Shown: piece after piece, positions 34,601-37,584 of the stretch
Position numbering within the stretch: position 1 is the first letter of the stretch
How the letters are laid out: every line of letters begins with the position of its first letter
Assembly (NCBI GenBank): GCA_026391295.1
Contig: JAPLDS010000034.1
Span: 7,013 to 44,596, forward strand
Length of the DNA: 37,584 bases
Direction of reading: 5' to 3'
Source of the DNA: Bacteroidia bacterium
GTDB taxonomy: Bacteria > Bacteroidota > Bacteroidia > Bacteroidales > Prolixibacteraceae
Program-made: the position numbers and the translations under genes
The notes under the pieces: model-generated
Seen by the model: the letters and a program-made list of their open reading frames with translations, nothing else
The model's database searches: none
Told to the model about the DNA's origin: nothing

Positions 34601-37584
34601 GTAATTTCAAGAGCGATAGATGGAGACGCGACAACAAATGCCTCTTTTACTGTTAATCAAAATTGGATTGGTAAAGAAATTTTAAAAGTAGCAGCTGTAT
34701 ATCCAGTTACTATTTCTAGTCTTGATATTGATGTGCCATCAGGTTGGTCTTTTTCAAATACGGTAACTACTAATACATTTAAATTACAAGGATCAACTGA
34801 TAACTTTATTTGGACCGATTTGTCTGCAGCACTAAATTCTAGTTTGTCTGCAGCCACTTTAAGTATTGCAAATACGTTAGCGCCAAATAATAAATTTAAA
34901 TATTTTCGAATTATAGGAGTTGGTGGGGTGTCATATTATGCAGGAGCTTCTGAAATTAGATTGAATATTGCAAGCACATTTATCCAAAGTCAATACACAA
35001 AACCAACTTGTTTAACAGGCCGTAATGATGCAGATTTAATTCCAAATTATTTGGACTTAGATTCTGATGGCGATGGATGTAGTGATGCATTAGAGGCGGG
35101 GACTACCACAAGCACAACGGCAAATTTTGCCTTTACCGGTTCTCCGTCGGATTTTGGTGCTAACGGTTTTTACAATACACTTGAAAAAACCAATGCAGAG
35201 AGTAATTTGTACAAAGGGGTTTACACTTATTATTATGCAGACAATGCTTTATTCAATGCTTGTACAGATACAGATAGTGATGGTGTTCCAGATTTGATTG
35301 ATATTGATGATGACAATGATGGTATTTTAGATGCGGTGGAGTCGCCTACTTGTTTTTATAATACAGTAGAGTTATCACAACCAATTAGTATTTCTACTGA
35401 ATTATTACCGTATTCCACCAATTTGATTGGGTATGCAATTGATGCAATTACAACAACAAAATCAGCTTTTGACGTTTCTCAAAATTGGGTAGGTAAGGAA
35501 CTATTTAAATTGGAAGCCTTGTTCCCTATTCCTCTTGCAAGCTTGGATTTGGATCTTGTATCTTGGGCACTTTCTTTAACTGCAGCTAATACATTTAAAT
35601 TACAAGGTTCAGGAGATAATGTTGCTTGGGTCGATTTGTCTACTGCTCAAAGTTCAACCGCTACAACAGGTACGTTTACTTTACAAAATACAATAGCTCC
35701 AACAAATAAATATAAATATTATCGAATCATTGGGGTTGCAGGCGTTTCAAATTATGGTGGCGTAACTGATATTAGATTTAATTTAGCAAACAGTTTTATA
35801 CAAAGTCAATATACAAAACCAACCTGTTTAACTGGTCGTACTGATGGGGATCTAATTCCTAATCATTTAGATTTAGATTCAGATGGAGATGGATGTAGTG
35901 ATGCTTTAGAAGCGGGAACGACGACTTCTACGACGGCGAATTTTGCTTTTACGGGTTCAAATTTTGGGGCGAATGGATTTTTGAACACTTTAGAAACCGC
36001 TACTGAATCGGGAGTTTATACAGGAACTTATTATTATGATTATGCTACGAATTCAGCTATAAGCACGTGTACAGATAGAGACGGAGATGGAGTACCTGAT
36101 TACATTGATTTAGATAATGATAATGATGGAGTTTTAGATGCGGTTGAATCGCCAACTTGTTTTTATACTTTGGCAGAATTAGCTAATCCTGCTAATCCTG
36201 CTGAGGTAAGTAGCGAATTAACACAACATACTGCGAGTTTTGTTATTGGTAATTCAATTGATGGTGTTGGAACTACAGCTTCTGCATTCGCAACGGGACA
36301 AGATTGGGTTGGGAAAGAAATTTTCAAATTTACTGCCAAAAATTATATCGCTATTTCAGGAATGAGTTTTGATTTAGTGAGCTGGGCTTTGTCAAGTGCA
36401 GCAGCTAGTACATTTAAATTACAGGGTTCTGGGGATAATGCGAGTTGGAAGGATCTTTCAGTAGCGACTTTTTCTACTGCTACGACGGGAACATTTACCA
36501 TTTCAAATACACTTGCAACTAATACTAAATTTAAATATTACCGACTCATTGGTGTGGCAGGAACAAGTAGTTATGGGGGTGTTTATGAAGCAAGATTAAA
36601 CCTTGTAAGTTCTGCTAATGCCAGTGCGAATCCAAAAAATACATGTACCAATGATACCGATGGGGATGGAATATTAAACCAAAATGATTTAGACTCAGAC
36701 GGAGATGGTTGCCCAGATGCCATTGAAGCTGGAACGGCACAGTTAGGAACAACTGCTTTCGGGAATACTAGCTTTTTTAATCCATCGACGACAGGCGCTA
36801 ATGGTTTTGCAAATAAATTAGAAACAGCAACCGAAAGTGGAGTATATAGTGGTACATACAAGTATGTTATAGCCATAGTTCCCGAATTAAATGGCTGTTT
36901 AGATTCCGATGGTGATGGGATTTCAAATATTGATGATATTGATGATGATAATGATGGAATAACCGATCTTAAAGAGTTGAACTGTACCCTTACAAATAGT
37001 ACGGATGGTACCTGTACGGCTGCATTAAAATCTGCGAGCACCTATGGAATATTTACACATTGTTCCGGTTGGAATGCATTCGATTTCGATCCGTCGCCAT
37101 CTGTATTAGATAGAGCCGATTTTGATTATATGGGAGTGAATGGAACGGATCCATATTTTGATTTACAAGGTTCCTATGCAGGCCCAAATATAACTGGTAA
37201 GATGGTCAAAAGTTTTGCTACCACAGCTGGCCTTTCTTATACATTTGAAGTTGAATTAATTAGTGTTTTTGTGGATGATCCTACAACTGGATCAAAACCA
37301 TATTTGAGAGCCATAGATGCTTCTACAGGTATTATATTAGGAACTACATATTTAAACGGTTCTGGAATTCGGACGGTTAGCTTTACAGGTATTGGCAGTG
37401 CTACACTAATTACTTTAGGATACGATATTCGTCTTGGTAATATTGGTAGTTTATTCTGGAAAGGTGGTAAAATGACTCAAAATGGAGAAGCCTACCAAAT
37501 ATGTTCTTTGCAAGACACTGATAACGATGGTGTTCCGAATCAATTGGATTTAGATTCTGATGGTGATGGTTGTGCGGATGCGGT
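31634..37584 (+). CDS. Giant secreted multidomain protein with TSP3-type calcium repeats and discoidin-like domains (3' end outside window)
   Basis: Open from ATG 31634 to the window edge: 1983 codons without a stop. A signal peptide (LLFLICFQLMGSFAFS, cleavage near AFSQ) is followed by repeating units of 807-983 bases. Each has an a-repeat of the form DxDGDGVPDxxDxDDDNDGILDAVES-PTCFY, a beta-rich domain, a b-repeat DTDGDGIxNxxDLDSDGDGCPDAxEAG, and a linker FGANGFxNxLETAxESGxYxGxY. The a-repeats start near 31733, 32716, 33557, 34438, 35261, 36068 and 36895; the b-repeats near 32404, 33319, 34138, 35009, 35825, 36643 and 37513. Most beta domains (units 1 and 3-6) resemble discoidin/F5-8C modules (FKLQGSGDN, W.DLS, YRIIGVAG, YGG); units 2 and 7 carry unrelated inserts. 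The Asp-rich repeats resemble TSP3 calcium sites. Likely surface adhesin or glycan-binding protein; secretion (type 9?) signal would be at the unseen C-terminus. Confidence 0.85.
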   Translation, partial: MKFRLAYRLLFLICFQLMGSFAFSQTVGGVNPSDDYDGDGIINSIDLDDDNDGILDAVESPDCYYTANEWHFGNRPDITVTSGLVMTSPQNQPQKLVDGKNSGVSYDVRFVATTTVGSGQEVYKFNMNIPVKLSKITLGYTGIYSQFNDGTKLILRGSNDGSTWTNLSGTSGTPEVIYDATINTSSATETSTIYPYPATTQYGTSANIFSVTQNAAKYQYYDIFWSSAGGINATGYANEVYFDVASDYNASAHPKISCSNDTDGDGILNQQDLDSDGDGCPDAKESGITATLTSASVTNLVGATIASGTSTSTIQNAIVAGTGTSTFGNNGFVNSLETASESGIYSGTYNYNYANNKTLSTCLDSDGDGVPDVNDLDDDNDGALDIVECPAPGVKPLLSRFDIASGASMTQSFTGFPEEVWIDIWALDNNFNLKINGSDITNVSELNFAPMGAANPYPKPYTDIVRADGTPIYPAGTVWTYPNTAQYPLIRVKISNNGYAKIYGYDFVNGTGNYKELVLVNAVYQKVPINLSGTNTIVFSQDNTWAPSYLNAEFNTFNSAGFCDTDGDGVENRLDLDADNDGCSDAYESKTTTNTSVNFKYDNTNNFGTNGFLNSLETVADNGIYKSNYPYDFAIDPTIKSCLDSDTDGVPDIYDLDDDNDGILDAIESPSCFYSLSELSKPATVSSDLNLYNTTGTYDLTNSIDGLVATYTAFKSGQFLANKEVLKYTANSLIAINSLTLNLDFRAISTDANSTFKLQGSDDNVLWDDLSNAPISSVVTVFPATLVLNNDLQPTKKYKYFRIYGVAGTTNYGGVAEATFNLASSTKSSANPKLTCINDTDGDGIPNHLDLDSDGDACPDAKEAGVIGTLTTGSVVNLTTPSGTATSTTSGVANSVAAGIYSANGFADALETTTESGLYSGTYNYDFAINKLFNACTDTDGDGVPDLIDIDDDNDGILDAIESPTCFYNKDELSVPISISTELLPNSTNVISRAIDGDATTNASFTVNQNWIGKEILKVAAVYPVTISSLDIDVPSGWSFSNTVTTNTFKLQGSTDNFIWTDLSAALNSSLSAATLSIANTLAPNNKFKYFRIIGVGGVSYYAGASEIRLNIASTFIQSQYTKPTCLTGRNDADLIPNYLDLDSDGDGCSDALEAGTTTSTTANFAFTGSPSDFGANGFYNTLEKTNAESNLYKGVYTYYYADNALFNACTDTDSDGVPDLIDIDDDNDGILDAVESPTCFYNTVELSQPISISTELLPYSTNLIGYAIDAITTTKSAFDVSQNWVGKELFKLEALFPIPLASLDLDLVSWALSLTAANTFKLQGSGDNVAWVDLSTAQSSTATTGTFTLQNTIAPTNKYKYYRIIGVAGVSNYGGVTDIRFNLANSFIQSQYTKPTCLTGRTDGDLIPNHLDLDSDGDGCSDALEAGTTTSTTANFAFTGSNFGANGFLNTLETATESGVYTGTYYYDYATNSAISTCTDRDGDGVPDYIDLDNDNDGVLDAVESPTCFYTLAELANPANPAEVSSELTQHTASFVIGNSIDGVGTTASAFATGQDWVGKEIFKFTAKNYIAISGMSFDLVSWALSSAAASTFKLQGSGDNASWKDLSVATFSTATTGTFTISNTLATNTKFKYYRLIGVAGTSSYGGVYEARLNLVSSANASANPKNTCTNDTDGDGILNQNDLDSDGDGCPDAIEAGTAQLGTTAFGNTSFFNPSTTGANGFANKLETATESGVYSGTYKYVIAIVPELNGCLDSDGDGISNIDDIDDDNDGITDLKELNCTLTNSTDGTCTAALKSASTYGIFTHCSGWNAFDFDPSPSVLDRADFDYMGVNGTDPYFDLQGSYAGPNITGKMVKSFATTAGLSYTFEVELISVFVDDPTTGSKPYLRAIDASTGIILGTTYLNGSGIRTVSFTGIGSATLITLGYDIRLGNIGSLFWKGGKMTQNGEAYQICSLQDTDNDGVPNQLDLDSDGDGCADA
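34469..34512 (+). repeat. 44-base exact direct repeat, copy 1 (TSP3 a-repeat of unit 4)
   Basis: Identical to 35291-35334. It encodes the second half of an Asp-rich a-repeat (DLIDIDDDNDGILDA). Such identity at synonymous positions points to recent duplication or gene conversion between units 4 and 5. Confidence 0.85.
35291..35334 (+). repeat. 44-base exact direct repeat, copy 2 (TSP3 a-repeat of unit 5)
   Basis: Same 44 bases as 34469-34512, 822 bases apart, which is close to one repeat unit. Recombination between them would remove or add exactly one in-frame unit (822 is divisible by three). Confidence 0.85.

Noticed and set aside
32607-37041. Minus-strand frames of 66-152 codons opposite the giant gene, similar to one another
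   Set aside because: They are antisense shadows of the repeated Asp-rich coding sequence; their similarity follows from the plus-strand repeats.
31733-37584. Regularly spaced repeats that could suggest a CRISPR array
   Set aside because: Repeats are degenerate, lie about 800 bases apart, and are translated in one open frame.

Overview
This 37.6 kb window comes from a member of the Bacteroidota (probably class Bacteroidia; I cannot place it further). The signs are AT-rich intergenic DNA, repeated TAnnTTTG (-7) promoter boxes of the Bacteroides type, the absence of clear Shine-Dalgarno sequences, a C-rich set of Bacteroidota families (split ThrE exporter, DUF4494-like protein, long co-chaperonin) and a giant secreted protein built of thrombospondin type 3 (TSP3) repeats.

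Layout. 1-87: C-terminal end of a plus-strand gene. 114-7358 (minus): purH-mreB-mreC-mreD-mrdA-rodA, the elongasome cluster read behind purH. 7516-13903: a broken MacB-like permease gene, rsmA, a LolC/E-like permease, tRNA-Arg(TCT), an ABC-F ATPase and an SGNH-hydrolase lipoprotein. 14047-18833: DUF4494-like protein, peroxiredoxin, GroES-like co-chaperonin, EEP-family phosphatase/nuclease and htpG. 19004-19153: tRNA-Ser(TGA) followed by a tRNA-Trp that lacks its 3' end. 19448-24515: HU, an MsbA-like exporter, purB and the two ThrE halves. 24707-28360: Rieske lipoprotein, a broken esterase gene, a broken dihydroorotate-dehydrogenase-like gene, low-molecular-weight protein tyrosine phosphatase, small lipoprotein and tRNA-Leu(GAG). 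28490-31129: secreted sulfatase and a soluble PAS histidine kinase. 31634 to the end: one open reading frame of at least 1983 codons, cut by the window edge, with seven a/b pairs of calcium-binding TSP3-type repeats bracketing beta-rich (mostly discoidin-like) domains.

Most genes are housekeeping: cell shape and peptidoglycan synthesis, purine synthesis, ribosome assembly, protein folding and envelope transport. The accessory content is the esterase, sulfatase, kinase and giant surface protein on the right.

The most unusual observation is a series of five short internal losses in otherwise well-preserved genes: the MacB-like permease (about 8105), the second ATPase domain of the ABC-F protein (about 11456, in frame, 11 residues), tRNA-Trp (about 19003), the esterase (about 25219) and the DHOD-like gene (about 27033). 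Three leave a +1-type frame change consistent with a loss of 3n+2 bases. They may be real decay or an assembly/consensus artefact; the sequence alone cannot decide. No CRISPR array, complete insertion sequence, phage or defence system was seen.
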